DNA of 45,775 nucleotides from Bacteroidota bacterium (GCA_025963775.1 JAOQAD010000039.1:1-45775); one strand, 5' to 3'. Shown: positions 35,501-42,578, counted from the first letter of the stretch. Program-made: numbers and translations. Notes: generated by a model not told the origin, from the sequence alone.

Positions 35501-36811
35501 GCTTTTCATACAAAAGCTGCTCCCGGCGTGTTTCCGCCTTTGCGCATTCAGTATAAGGATTATGCAGCCTGGCAACAGGGACAGCTGGCTACAGAAGCTT
35601 TCAGTGTTCATAAAAACTATTGGCTGAATAAGTTGTCGGGCGCTCTTCCGGTTTTAGAACTCTCAACGGACTTACCGCGCCCTGCGGTAAAAACATTTAA
35701 CGGTGGGATCATCCACCGGGTTATAAATCCGGGCCTGGCCAACGGCATCAGGAAACTGAGCCAGGAACAGGGATGCACCATGTTTATGGGTTTATTGGCC
35801 GCTGTAAATATATTGTTATACAGATACAGCAACCAGGAGGATTTTATCATAGGGACCGTTGTTGCCGGCAGAGAGTATGCGGACCTGGAAGATCAGATTG
35901 GATTTTACGTAAATACACTGGCACTCCGGACAACATTAAACAGAGAAGGTACTTATTCAGAACTTCTGAATAATATCCGGCAAGTGACATTGGATGCCTA
36001 TGAACATCAGGCATATCCTTTTGATGAATTAATTGAAAGCATGAAACTGACAAGAAATATGAGCCGGAGCCCTTTATTTGATGTGATGATTGTGCTGCAA
36101 AATGGAGCTGGTAATCTAAATGCATCACACCAGCTTGGTGAAGTAAAAGTAAGCCCGTATGAAGTAACAGAAAGTGTGATCAGCAAATTTGACCTTACAT
36201 TCAATTTTGTTGAATCTTCTGACACCCTTCTTTTATCACTGGAATACAATAATGACATTTATTATAAGGATACAGCCGAACGTCTTAGTAATCACCTTGA
36301 ACAATTATTTGCCGCTCTTCTGAAATCTCCTGAAACTGCATTAAACCGTTTAAATTTTTTAAGTCCCGAAGAAAGACACCAGGTTTTGGTTGAATTTAAT
36401 AATACTGAAACTGACTATCCCGGAAACAGAACAATCCCTGATCTATTTGAAGAACAGGTAAAAAAGACACCTGAAAATACCGCCCTTATTTGTGGGGAAA
36501 CCTTACTGAACTATCGTGAGCTGCATGAAATCACAAATCAGATGGCGGATTATCTTCAAAAAAATTATAACATATTAACACAGGACAGAATAGGAATCAA
36601 ACTAAAGAAAAGTCACTGGACATTTATAAGCATGCTGGGAATATTAAAAGCCGGTTGTGCTTATGTACCAATAGATTTTGAATATCCACAGGAACGGACA
36701 GATTATATAATCAGGGACAGCAATTGTAAAATATTAATTGATGAAAAGGAATTAAAAAAATTTTTAGAACAAAAAAAATTTACTCAGAAAAATATTTTTC
36801 ATGACAGCTAA
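32528..36811 (+). CDS. 3'-truncated NRPS: C-lobe - A(Ile-like) - T - C - N-terminal part of a second A domain
   Basis: The start is placed at ATG 32528 (MEIEKKIANDYW), 14 bp after the hydroxylase gene. A longer frame from 32432 would overlap that gene and has no matching domain. 1427 residues: C-lobe 1-235 (DYWSDKF at 10-16); A 250-730 with MYTSGSTG, FDGSTFD (440-446), HVYGPTE and NGKID, pocket about DGFFLGVTFK (Ile-like); T with GGHSLKA (Ser785); C about 835-1280 with HHIISDG (971-977). A second A domain begins at about 1300 with the A1 (LNYRELHEIT) and A2 (LKAGCAYVPID) regions, but the protein stops at residue 1427, before A3. The missing remainder matches the start of the minus-strand gene at 18186. 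The truncated tail lacks the C-terminal tripeptide seen in its partners. Confidence 0.92.
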   Translation: MEIEKKIANDYWSDKFASAEELIFYPSPEPAVNSFHFRIAEQDISSLLRLSKGNPNSEFALLLSLFSMLLQKYNDTNEIIICSPSIDPEKDTAQPSPDLFYRFVISPPCTMREYIKNCQLEIRESLKYRKYDPETPGTKIADGGKHRQFGFVYSKVNDAPAKSKNCLLNLEIIFENGCFNGKIDFDESVFSKVFAERMAAHFLKTLRSFEELLDHPLASFNFMTDEETKILLNEFSGVKIGSPTNHLSISILFSAQAKLHPDKAAVIYNGQPITYKDLETQSQRLALYLKSEMGIKPGDFVGVMMEYTAQSIISFLAIIKAGAIYVPLDHSLPAERLQYIIEDAQCRAIILNSDFIENVILFDIPLFNIDIQLDSLADQEYIAVPATAAAPMYLMYTSGSTGKPKGVLVRQESVIRLVKQTNYIDINAGDRLLGVSNFAFDGSTFDIWGALLNGGTLVLFPKEVFLDLDKLTQLLSDKVTDIMFLTTALFNVLVDKGPECFKSLKHVLFGGEAVSVKHVNAFFKTNGAGKLIHVYGPTENTTFSTFFPIDSAPAGHTVPIGRAIAYSHCYILGRHLQLQPIECFGELYVSGTGLSSGYLNDPQLTSERFIDHPFLENLKLYKTGDICKWLPDGTIAFIGRRDNQVKIRGYRIEADEIQNYLLSHPDIKESKVVVSGKADNKHLVAYFVSGRIVNPVQLKEYLSGRLPHYMLPSYFKQVGAMPLNRNGKIDIQSLLTEENILEAGAKNMVLPRTKTEEYLYSIWKDILGHNDISVNDIFFDIGGHSLKATQIISRVHRDLGIKIGLKEVFLYQTIEKLSEHIENVKTQDYTTIKPVPAAADYPLSSSQKRLLILSQFKNGNTAYNMAGTYLFEGSLNKTALSNSFNALIERHEILRTVFRENENSEVRQVIVPAGSSDINLSYYDNYSTSQEVNAVVESLIKSPFDLTTGPLLRLCLLKTETNKWIFVCAMHHIISDGWSMGIMIRELLALYAFHTKAAPGVFPPLRIQYKDYAAWQQGQLATEAFSVHKNYWLNKLSGALPVLELSTDLPRPAVKTFNGGIIHRVINPGLANGIRKLSQEQGCTMFMGLLAAVNILLYRYSNQEDFIIGTVVAGREYADLEDQIGFYVNTLALRTTLNREGTYSELLNNIRQVTLDAYEHQAYPFDELIESMKLTRNMSRSPLFDVMIVLQNGAGNLNASHQLGEVKVSPYEVTESVISKFDLTFNFVESSDTLLLSLEYNNDIYYKDTAERLSNHLEQLFAALLKSPETALNRLNFLSPEERHQVLVEFNNTETDYPGNRTIPDLFEEQVKKTPENTALICGETLLNYRELHEITNQMADYLQKNYNILTQDRIGIKLKKSHWTFISMLGILKAGCAYVPIDFEYPQERTDYIIRDSNCKILIDEKELKKFLEQKKFTQKNIFHDS

Positions 36812-37417
36812 AAAACTGCTAAGTTTTGTTTCATTCTTCCGTTTTTATACCTTTTGATTCCACTAACAGCAGTAACAAATTTTATTTGCTTTAAATATAG
36901 CAACCAATATCGAACGTGATAATTATCTATTCCGCAAATATTAGCTGCGCCGGTTAGGAAATATTTTATCAATAGTAATTATTATAGAATTACCAGCCAT
37001 ATTATGTAGCATGAGCCGAAAAGGCAACTGCTGGGATTATGCAGTGGCGGAAAGCTTTTTCAAGACCCTTAAGTCGAGCTGATCTACCAGCAGAAGTATG
37101 AATTCAGATCTGATGCCAAGTTATCAATCTTCGAGTACATTGAAACGTGGTACAATCGAAAAAGAAGACACAAGCATTTAAACAACTTAACAATAGAATA
37201 GTTTCACCGATCAATTAACAATCTAAAAGATGCAGCGTGATCAGGTTGTTAAAAACTCTACGAAATGTTTGCAATTCCAGCAGGATCATTAAAAAGGAAA
37301 ACAGACAGGTTATAATTATATCCATGTGCTATTTAGTTAGTTTATCGGGAAGTAATTAAAGCTCGCCGCCGTATTTTTGTTGGATCTGAATTTTAAAACC
37401 CGATTTTTAAGCTTGAT
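36812..37417. other. Intergenic region at the right inversion breakpoint (606 bp)
   Basis: Between the truncated NRPS and the LptF/G gene. It contains no intact gene. Positions 36883-36970 share short ordered matches with 18187-18300. Positions 37011-37240 hold a decayed IS3 transposase end. The last 135 bp before the LptF/G stop show nothing I can interpret. No clear terminator follows the truncated NRPS. Confidence 0.6.
37011..37240 (+). mobile_element. Decayed IS3-family transposase (orfB) C-terminal remnant
   Basis: Starting at 37011 the frame reads [20 protein letters not shown], the hallmark end region of the IS3-family DDE transposase. The Glu of AESFF is the third catalytic residue. 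After KS a one-base deletion near 37078 shifts the frame; in the restored frame it continues [26 protein letters not shown] and FHRSINNLKDAA to TGA at 37240, with an in-frame TAG near 37199. Only about 76 residues remain, so it is inactive. It lies 200 bp beyond the truncated NRPS and marks past transposition at this breakpoint. TTGCAATTCCA at about 37269-37279 might be a leftover element end; this is tentative. Confidence 0.85.
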
Positions 37418-38500
37418 TTACTTCTGGGCAACGCGCAGGAGATACCAGGCAAGAAAACTGAAAATGATATTGGGGATCCACACCGCTAAAAGTGGTGACA
37501 AGCCCACTCCGCCTGCCGCAAATGTAGTGGTTATCTGCATAAACATGATGAAGGTAAAGCTGATACCGATCCCCAGCCCTATATGCATTCCGATCCCTCC
37601 CCTTACTTTACGGCTGGCAATTGAGACCCCGATGAGCGTAAGGATAAAAGTTGCAAAAGGAAAGGCAACCCTCCTGTATTTTTCCAGTAGGATCAGCTCT
37701 ATATTGTCACTCCCTTTCAATCGCTCACTTTCAATGTATTTATCCAGCTCATAGTAATCCATGGTTTCTATCGTATTATCTTTTCTGCCGAATTCATCGG
37801 GAGTAAACAACAGTAATGTGTCCATCTTTTTCCCTTTCCTGATGTATTCATTCATCCCGTTGATGTAGCGAATATAATAATCGTTGACTGACCATTGTTT
37901 TTTAATGCTGTCCCACTTGATATTTTCAGCCATCAGCTTGTAATACAATTGGCCCTTGCTGAATTTTTCGATCGAAAATTTATAGCCGGTATTCTCCTCT
38001 GTGTTGTAGTTCTGTAAATAAATATAGCTTCCCGGCGCAATTTGCTTGTGAATGTTCCTGTCCATGTTGTGGTACTCGTTCCGGATGTATTTGTTCTCAA
38101 AGGAAGTGCGTTTTTTTGTGGCATGCGGGATCACAAAATTGTTAAGATAAAGTGATGAGATCGCGATCACCGTAGCAGAAAGCATATAAGGGAAGAGCAA
38201 ACGCCTGTAACTTATGCCGCTGCTCAGGATCGCAACAATTTCGGTGCGGGAAGCCATGCGGGAAGTGAAAAAAATTACGGCAATAAATGTAAAAAGCGGA
38301 CTGAATAAATTGACGAAGTAAGGAATGAAATTAAAATAATAATCTACAACGATCGCTTTTAACGGCGCCGACTTCCCCACGAAATCCTCTATTTTTTCGG
38401 AAATATCAAATACCACCACGATCAAAATGATCAGCAGCATGGAGAAAATGAAGGTCCCCAAAAACTTGCCTATAATATACCGGTCAATTAATTTTAGCAT
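37418..38500 (-). CDS. LptF/LptG-family lipopolysaccharide export permease (YjgP/YjgQ)
   Basis: The start is set at ATG 38500 (MLKLIDRYIIGKFLGTF), giving 360 residues, the usual family length. The frame extends upstream to 38725 but the extra 75 residues have no family match. Membrane helices are visible near the N-terminus (FIFSMLLIILIVVVF), at about 55-85 and 100-120, and in three C-terminal helices, with a periplasmic beta-rich domain between. The family forms the inner-membrane part of the transporter that moves LPS to the outer membrane. The ARTEIVAILSSG-like coupling region (SRTEIVAILSSGISYRRLL) is present. It is unrelated to the biosynthetic cluster. Confidence 0.9.
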   Translation of the reverse strand: MLKLIDRYIIGKFLGTFIFSMLLIILIVVVFDISEKIEDFVGKSAPLKAIVVDYYFNFIPYFVNLFSPLFTFIAVIFFTSRMASRTEIVAILSSGISYRRLLFPYMLSATVIAISSLYLNNFVIPHATKKRTSFENKYIRNEYHNMDRNIHKQIAPGSYIYLQNYNTEENTGYKFSIEKFSKGQLYYKLMAENIKWDSIKKQWSVNDYYIRYINGMNEYIRKGKKMDTLLLFTPDEFGRKDNTIETMDYYELDKYIESERLKGSDNIELILLEKYRRVAFPFATFILTLIGVSIASRKVRGGIGMHIGLGIGISFTFIMFMQITTTFAAGGVGLSPLLAVWIPNIIFSFLAWYLLRVAQK

Positions 38501-38768
38501 GCGGGCATTAAAATTCCTGAATTTATCTCTATATTTATTTAAAATCCTGTCAAAGATAACACATTTAGCCCTGATCTGCCGGGGTATTTTCACACCGGAG
38601 GATTTAATCTGTGACATTTGTACCGGCCATCCTGAGTCCCCGAAAAGGGAATCAGACACGAAAAAAGGAACGTAGCTATAAAGCAGGCAATTTAAAAACA
38701 AGAGTGCAGCCGTACCGGTAATCATCGAAAATACAGGAGGCCGGAATTCACTATAACGGTATTGATAA

Positions 38769-39584
38769 ATGATAAAACACCACCTGGCCCTTTGTTTTTG
38801 CCTTTTTGCTTTCGTCCTCCAAAGCCAGAACGACAGTGCGAAAGCCGGTTATTTTTATGCAAAAGGAACTGATAAGATGCAATCGGAGCAATTTGATTCG
38901 GCAGTATACTATTTCGGGCGTGCGATTGATCTTGGCTATGCCGATAAAAAAGTATATGCAAACCGGGGAGTAAACTTATCCCGCCTGGAAAAATACGAAG
39001 AAGCATTAACCGACTATGATACTGCTTTAAAATACATTCCCGGCAATGCTGTTTTATTCTGCAATAAGGGCATTGCCCTTGCAAGGTTAAAAAGATCAGC
39101 TGAAGCAATCGCAACGTTCGATCTTGCACTAAAGATTGACAGCAGCGATGCCGAAACATACAGCTGCAGGGGCGTGGCTTACCAGCAAATGCACGACAGC
39201 CTTTCTGCCCTTCATGACTACAACCGTGCGATCAGCTTAAACCCCGCTTTTGCCGATTATTATTACAACAGGGCCCGCCTGTACAACGATTCGAAGCTGG
39301 CTGTTAAAGATTACAGGAAAACGATCATGCTGGCCCCGGATATGGCCGACGCTTATTACAATCTTGGAATAATTTATTATGATACGGATAACTATAAAGA
39401 TGCAATCCCCTTATTTGAAAAAGAGCTAAGCCTTGGAGCAGAAAAAGCGGAGACGTATTATCACCTTGCCGAATGTTACTGGTATTCCAACAAAAAAGAC
39501 AAAGCATGCACCTGCTTTAAAAAGGCTGTGGCATTAAAATACACGGGTATAGTACCGCAAGAATTGCAGAAGTATTGCAAGTAA
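38769..39584 (+). CDS. Secreted tetratricopeptide-repeat protein
   Basis: 271 residues with a signal-like N-terminus (LALCFCLFAFVLQSQ), followed by about six TPR units. Examples are YYFGRAIDLGYADKKVYANRG, ALTDYDTALKYIPGNAV and AIATFDLALKIDSSDAETYSCRG, each with the Ala/Gly/Tyr/Pro spacing of TPR helices (motifs shown in part). TPR domains serve as protein-interaction scaffolds; no enzymatic domain is present. It probably acts in the periplasm or at the cell surface. It is divergent from the LptF/G gene across 268 bp and followed by an intrinsic terminator. Confidence 0.85.
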   Translation: MIKHHLALCFCLFAFVLQSQNDSAKAGYFYAKGTDKMQSEQFDSAVYYFGRAIDLGYADKKVYANRGVNLSRLEKYEEALTDYDTALKYIPGNAVLFCNKGIALARLKRSAEAIATFDLALKIDSSDAETYSCRGVAYQQMHDSLSALHDYNRAISLNPAFADYYYNRARLYNDSKLAVKDYRKTIMLAPDMADAYYNLGIIYYDTDNYKDAIPLFEKELSLGAEKAETYYHLAECYWYSNKKDKACTCFKKAVALKYTGIVPQELQKYCK

Positions 39585-39628
39585 AACAATTCCTTTGTAT
39601 TGAATCGCAGAATAATTCTTCCGGAAAT

Positions 39629-39665
39629 TAAAAAAAAGGGTAACAATTATTTGTTGCCTTTTTTA
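39629..39665. terminator. Intrinsic terminator after the TPR gene
   Basis: A GGTAACAA / TTGTTGCC stem (one G-T pair) is flanked by a run of A on the left and a run of T on the right, about 45 bp after the TPR stop codon. The symmetric flanks would allow termination in both directions. Confidence 0.7.
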
Positions 39666-39795
39666 TGAATGTGCCCTGAAAGACATACTCCAGCCGGTTC
39701 CATACTTATCGTGGTTAGCCCGGAAGTATGCCCGCCACCTGTTTTTGCTCTTCCGGCACCCGCCAGGATAAGACTGCCGAAATGCTGTAAAAAAG
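39663..39795 (-). pseudogene. Possible remnant of a VOC (glyoxalase-like) gene 3' end
   Basis: On the minus strand the frame ending at 39663 reads CRKSKNRWRAYFR, then DKYGTGWSMSF, then stop. This is close in pattern to the end of the nearby VOC protein (GRSSRNGWIGNL, then DKYGNQWLLHY). There is no start codon or upstream body, so at most this is a fragment left from a duplication or deletion. The match is short and could be chance. Confidence 0.3.
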
Positions 39796-39848
39796 CGAGA
39801 TCGTTGATATTAACTTTATACTAATATTCAACCATAAAAAAAGAAATC

Positions 39849-40040
39849 ATGAAAACGATAATATCACTGGCAGTTACAACCTTACTAATGTTTGGTTCCT
39901 GCAAAAAAGGCGAGCTCGAAAATATAAAACCACTGAACCCTACAACTTCAGAGAGAAAACCAGAGGCCAAGCTCGCACCAACCGCTGATAAGGAAAATGT
40001 GGCAGGTGAGCTGAGCAATGGAGATCCTAACCCTTATTAA
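39849..40040 (+). CDS. Small putative lipoprotein, unknown function
   Basis: 63 residues. MKTIISLAVTTLLMFGSC is a clear lipoprotein leader with Cys18, followed by a short charged, Pro/Thr-rich tail (KKGELENIKPLNP ... GDPNPY) with no recognised domain. The position after a free-standing AT-rich upstream region and the leader composition support a real gene, probably anchored in the outer or inner membrane. Function unknown. Confidence 0.65.
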   Translation: MKTIISLAVTTLLMFGSCKKGELENIKPLNPTTSERKPEAKLAPTADKENVAGELSNGDPNPY

Positions 40041-40060
40041 CAGGGCAAATGTGGTAATAA

Positions 40061-40094
40061 GAATCAGCGGCTGTAATGTAACAGCCACTGATTC
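40061..40094. terminator. Long hairpin between convergent genes
   Basis: GAATCAG-C-GGCTG pairs with CAGCC-A-CTGATTC (13-base arms, one mismatch, 8-base loop). It lies 20 bp after the small lipoprotein stop and overlaps the last codons and stop (40064) of the convergent VOC gene. There is no T run, so it is a weak or factor-assisted terminator or an RNA-stabilising hairpin. Confidence 0.5.
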
Positions 40095-40465
40095 CCATAT
40101 TTATCCCTGAGATTCCCTATCCAGCCATTCCGGGAGCTGCGGCCGGGAGGATGATCCGGGCTGCCGCCTTCCGAAAGCTTTTTATAACAGCTTTTGAGCT
40201 CTTTTTCACTGTCGCAGCTCAACATCAGCGAAACAGAATTTCCATGTGATAAGGCGGTGTCCGACAGGTCGGATGCCATCAGTACAAATCCATCTTTGCT
40301 GAGCGTGGAATGCAGGATGGCATCTTTCATCTTCGCCGGCATCTTTCCGGAAAGCGGGGATTCAGCAATTGCCTGGAAGCTCAGCTTTCCGCCCAGGCAT
40401 TTTTTATAGAAGCTCATGGCTTCCCTGCAGTTACCGTTGAATGTTAAATACGGATGGATCTGCAT
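40064..40465 (-). CDS. VOC-superfamily (PhnB-like) protein
   Basis: 133 residues with the PhnB/glyoxalase-like pattern: PYLTFNGNCREAMSFYKKCLGG at the start (shown in part), HSTLSKDGFVLMASD in the middle and DKYGNQWLLHY at the end. PhnB-like proteins are small dimeric metal-site folds of mostly unknown substrate, often annotated as glyoxalase/bleomycin-resistance relatives. It overlaps functionally with the next upstream gene, from which it is separated by 2 bp, so the two are co-transcribed. Confidence 0.85.
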   Translation of the reverse strand: MQIHPYLTFNGNCREAMSFYKKCLGGKLSFQAIAESPLSGKMPAKMKDAILHSTLSKDGFVLMASDLSDTALSHGNSVSLMLSCDSEKELKSCYKKLSEGGSPDHPPGRSSRNGWIGNLRDKYGNQWLLHYSR

Positions 40466-40467
40466 TA

Positions 40468-40893
40468 CTACGCATTCTGTAATTTTTCAATGTCCAGCTT
40501 TTTCATTTTCATGAGCGCTGCCATCGCACGCTGTCCTCTTTCAGGATCGCTCATCAACTGGCCAAGCATGGCCGGAACGATCTGCCACGACATGCCGAAT
40601 TTGTCTTTCAGCCAGCCGCACTGGCTTTCCTGTCCGCCATTTGCTGTAAGGCTGTTCCAGTAATGATCGATCTCCTGCTGATCTTTGCAACTCACCACGA
40701 AAGAAACCGCTTCATTGAATTTGAACATCGGGCCGCCATTCAGTCCCATGAATTTTTTCCCGTTCAGCTCGAAGATCACCACCATCGGGTTTTCTGAAAT
40801 GATCTTTGAATTTTTAAATACAGAGCAGTAATAGTCTGCTGCTTCTTTGGCTTTTCCGTCAAACCACAAACACGGATAGATTGGTTCTGTCAT
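40468..40893 (-). CDS. VOC-superfamily protein (3-demethylubiquinone methyltransferase-like/PhnB type)
   Basis: 141 residues: IYPCLWFDGKAKEAADYYCSVF (shown in part), MGLNGGPMFKFNEAVSFVVSC, CGWLKDKFGMSWQIVP and DPERGQRAMAALMKMKKLDI. This is the standard layout of the group named after 3-demethylubiquinone-9 3-methyltransferase, although members are not proven methyltransferases. It lies between the SRPBCC gene (93 bp upstream) and the second VOC gene (2 bp downstream); such trios are common in Bacteroidota and their role is unknown. Confidence 0.88.
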   Translation of the reverse strand: MTEPIYPCLWFDGKAKEAADYYCSVFKNSKIISENPMVVIFELNGKKFMGLNGGPMFKFNEAVSFVVSCKDQQEIDHYWNSLTANGGQESQCGWLKDKFGMSWQIVPAMLGQLMSDPERGQRAMAALMKMKKLDIEKLQNA

Positions 40894-40935
40894 TTTTTTA
40901 GTTTTTAAATTGTTTTAATTTTTTAAATTATTAAT

Positions 40936-40970
40936 GAGATTGCTTCGGTCGTACTTCCCTCGCAATAACG
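40936..40970. repeat. Copy of a dispersed intergenic repeat
   Basis: The stretch GAGATTGCTTCGGTCGTAC ... CGCAATAACG resembles the widespread 'cattgcgag ... gaagcaatctc' intergenic repeat seen in many bacterial genomes. There is only one partial copy in this window, so the assignment rests on recall of that motif. Confidence 0.4.
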
Positions 40971-40986
40971 TTCCCGGATTGACATG

Positions 40987-41412
40987 CTACAATTTTTCTG
41001 TGTACGCTTTAAAATTATCCATTATCGCCTGCCATCCGCCTTTCTGCATCTCCACCGGATTTTCAGTTTCTGCATCAAAGTTTGTAGTGATCTCTGTTTG
41101 TCCGCCATTATCTTTGAATGTGGTCTTTACCTGCCTTCCGTCAGCCATGTGGTATTCAATGTATTCATGCTGGCGAACCTCGTCATAGATGCCTTCAAAG
41201 TCGAAGCCCATGCTTCCATCCTTTGCTTCCATCCGGGAAAAGAACTTCCCTCCCACCCTCAGGTCATTGGTAGCTTTTGGAGTGTGCCAGTCGGGAGAGG
41301 CACTGTTCCATTTTGTAATGTGTTCCGGGCCGGTCCAGGCCGACCATACTTTTTCAAGGGGAGCATTCACTGTTGCTTCCACCGTGATCACTGTTTTTTC
41401 CATTGTATTCAT
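40987..41412 (-). CDS. SRPBCC/AHSA1-family protein
   Basis: 141 residues with the START-like fold of the AHSA1 group: VEATVNAPLEKVWSAWTGPEHITKWN, then GGKFFSRMEAKDGSMGFDFEG, and GGWQAIMDNFKAYTE at the end (in part). These proteins bind small hydrophobic ligands or act as co-chaperone-like folds; the ligand is unknown. The start could be Met1 or Met4. It is divergent from the GlxA-type regulator across 130 bp, which may regulate it together with the two VOC genes downstream. Confidence 0.87.
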   Translation of the reverse strand: MNTMEKTVITVEATVNAPLEKVWSAWTGPEHITKWNSASPDWHTPKATNDLRVGGKFFSRMEAKDGSMGFDFEGIYDEVRQHEYIEYHMADGRQVKTTFKDNGGQTEITTNFDAETENPVEMQKGGWQAIMDNFKAYTEKL

Positions 41413-41542
41413 TTTTTAGTACGTATTAAAGTTAACAATCATTTTTCAATGCAAAGATGCAACAGGGACTTTGTATTCGCGCGGGGCAAAAACGACAAGC
41501 TCAGGGGTTGATTATGACAGACAGATGTCCTACTTTTGAGCC

Positions 41543-42538
41543 ATGAAAAACATTTCCATTCTTGTGCCCGAAACAGCGATCATGGAAGCCATTGCTGATC
41601 CACGCTACATGTTCACTGCAGCCAATGAATTCCTGAAGGCTGCGGGGAAAGAGCCCCTGTTCAATGTGCAGCTGGTGGGCCATAAAAAAGCCGTAAAGCT
41701 GATGAACAACCTGGTTACGGTGCATCCCGACAAAACCCTTGATGAAGTAAAAAAGACCGACCTTATTTTTATTCCTGCGCTGAGCGGCGATATCCGGGCA
41801 GCGCTGGAGCTGAATAAAAAATACATTCCCTGGATCATTGAACAGCACAAGAAAGGCGCGGAAGTGGCCTCACTCTGCATCGGTGCTTTTTTACTTGCTT
41901 CCACCGGCTTACTGAACGGAAAAAAATGTTCCACCCACTGGCTTTCCGCAGAGGATTTCCGCGAGATGTTCCCGGAAGTGGAGCTGGTGGACGGCAGCAT
42001 CCTTTCAGAAGAGAATGGCATATATTCCAGCGGCGGCGCGAATTCCTACTGGACACTTTTATTGTACCTGCTGGAGAAATACACTTCACGTGAAACGGCC
42101 ATCCTTGCTTCCAAATTCTTTGCGGTGGACATCGACCGCGACAGCCAGAGCAAATACATGATGTTCAAGGGACAGCGCAACCACAAGGATGAAGCGATCA
42201 GGAAGGTACAGGATCACATCGAAAAGAATATTGAAGAGAAAATGACCATTGATGAGCTGGCTGAAGTTGTGTCGCTGGGCAGGAGAAGCTTTGAAAGAAG
42301 GTTCAGGGAAGCGACCAATAATTCGGTACTTGAGTACATCCAGCGGGTAAAGATAGAAGCGGCCAAACGCAGCCTGGAGACCAGCCGGAAGAATGTATCG
42401 GAAGTGATGTTCGATGTAGGTTATACGGATACCAAAGCATTCCGGGACCTTTTCAAAAAGATCACAGGGCTGAGCCCGGTAGAATACCGGAATAAGTACA
42501 ATAAGATAGTGCTGGAACCAAGGGAGGAGTTGATATAA
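41543..42538 (+). CDS. GlxA-family transcriptional regulator (DJ-1/PfpI-like domain plus AraC HTH)
   Basis: 331 residues. The first 195 form a DJ-1/PfpI-like domain with the nucleophile-elbow region SLCIGAFLLASTGLLNGK and STHWLSAEDF. The last 110 form an AraC-type double helix-turn-helix (TIDELAEVVSLGRRSFERRFREAT, then SEVMFDVGYTDTKAFRDLFKK, ending LSPVEYRNKY; shown in part). It is probably an activator responding to a small molecule. Being divergent from the SRPBCC/VOC genes, it may control them. It is too distant from the biosynthetic genes to suggest a role there. Confidence 0.9.
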   Translation: MKNISILVPETAIMEAIADPRYMFTAANEFLKAAGKEPLFNVQLVGHKKAVKLMNNLVTVHPDKTLDEVKKTDLIFIPALSGDIRAALELNKKYIPWIIEQHKKGAEVASLCIGAFLLASTGLLNGKKCSTHWLSAEDFREMFPEVELVDGSILSEENGIYSSGGANSYWTLLLYLLEKYTSRETAILASKFFAVDIDRDSQSKYMMFKGQRNHKDEAIRKVQDHIEKNIEEKMTIDELAEVVSLGRRSFERRFREATNNSVLEYIQRVKIEAAKRSLETSRKNVSEVMFDVGYTDTKAFRDLFKKITGLSPVEYRNKYNKIVLEPREELI

Positions 42539-42578
42539 TGGCTGCAGCAGTTTGAAATGATAAAAGAATTATGATACC

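Noticed and set aside
18187..36970. Site-specific invertible switch with inverted repeats at both breakpoints
   Set aside because: I compared both flanks and found only short direct-orientation matches, no inverted repeat pair, and no invertase gene in the window.
38501..38725. 75-residue N-terminal extension of the LptF/G protein
   Set aside because: The family starts at the MLKLIDRYI segment; the extension has no match pattern and would occupy the divergent promoter region.
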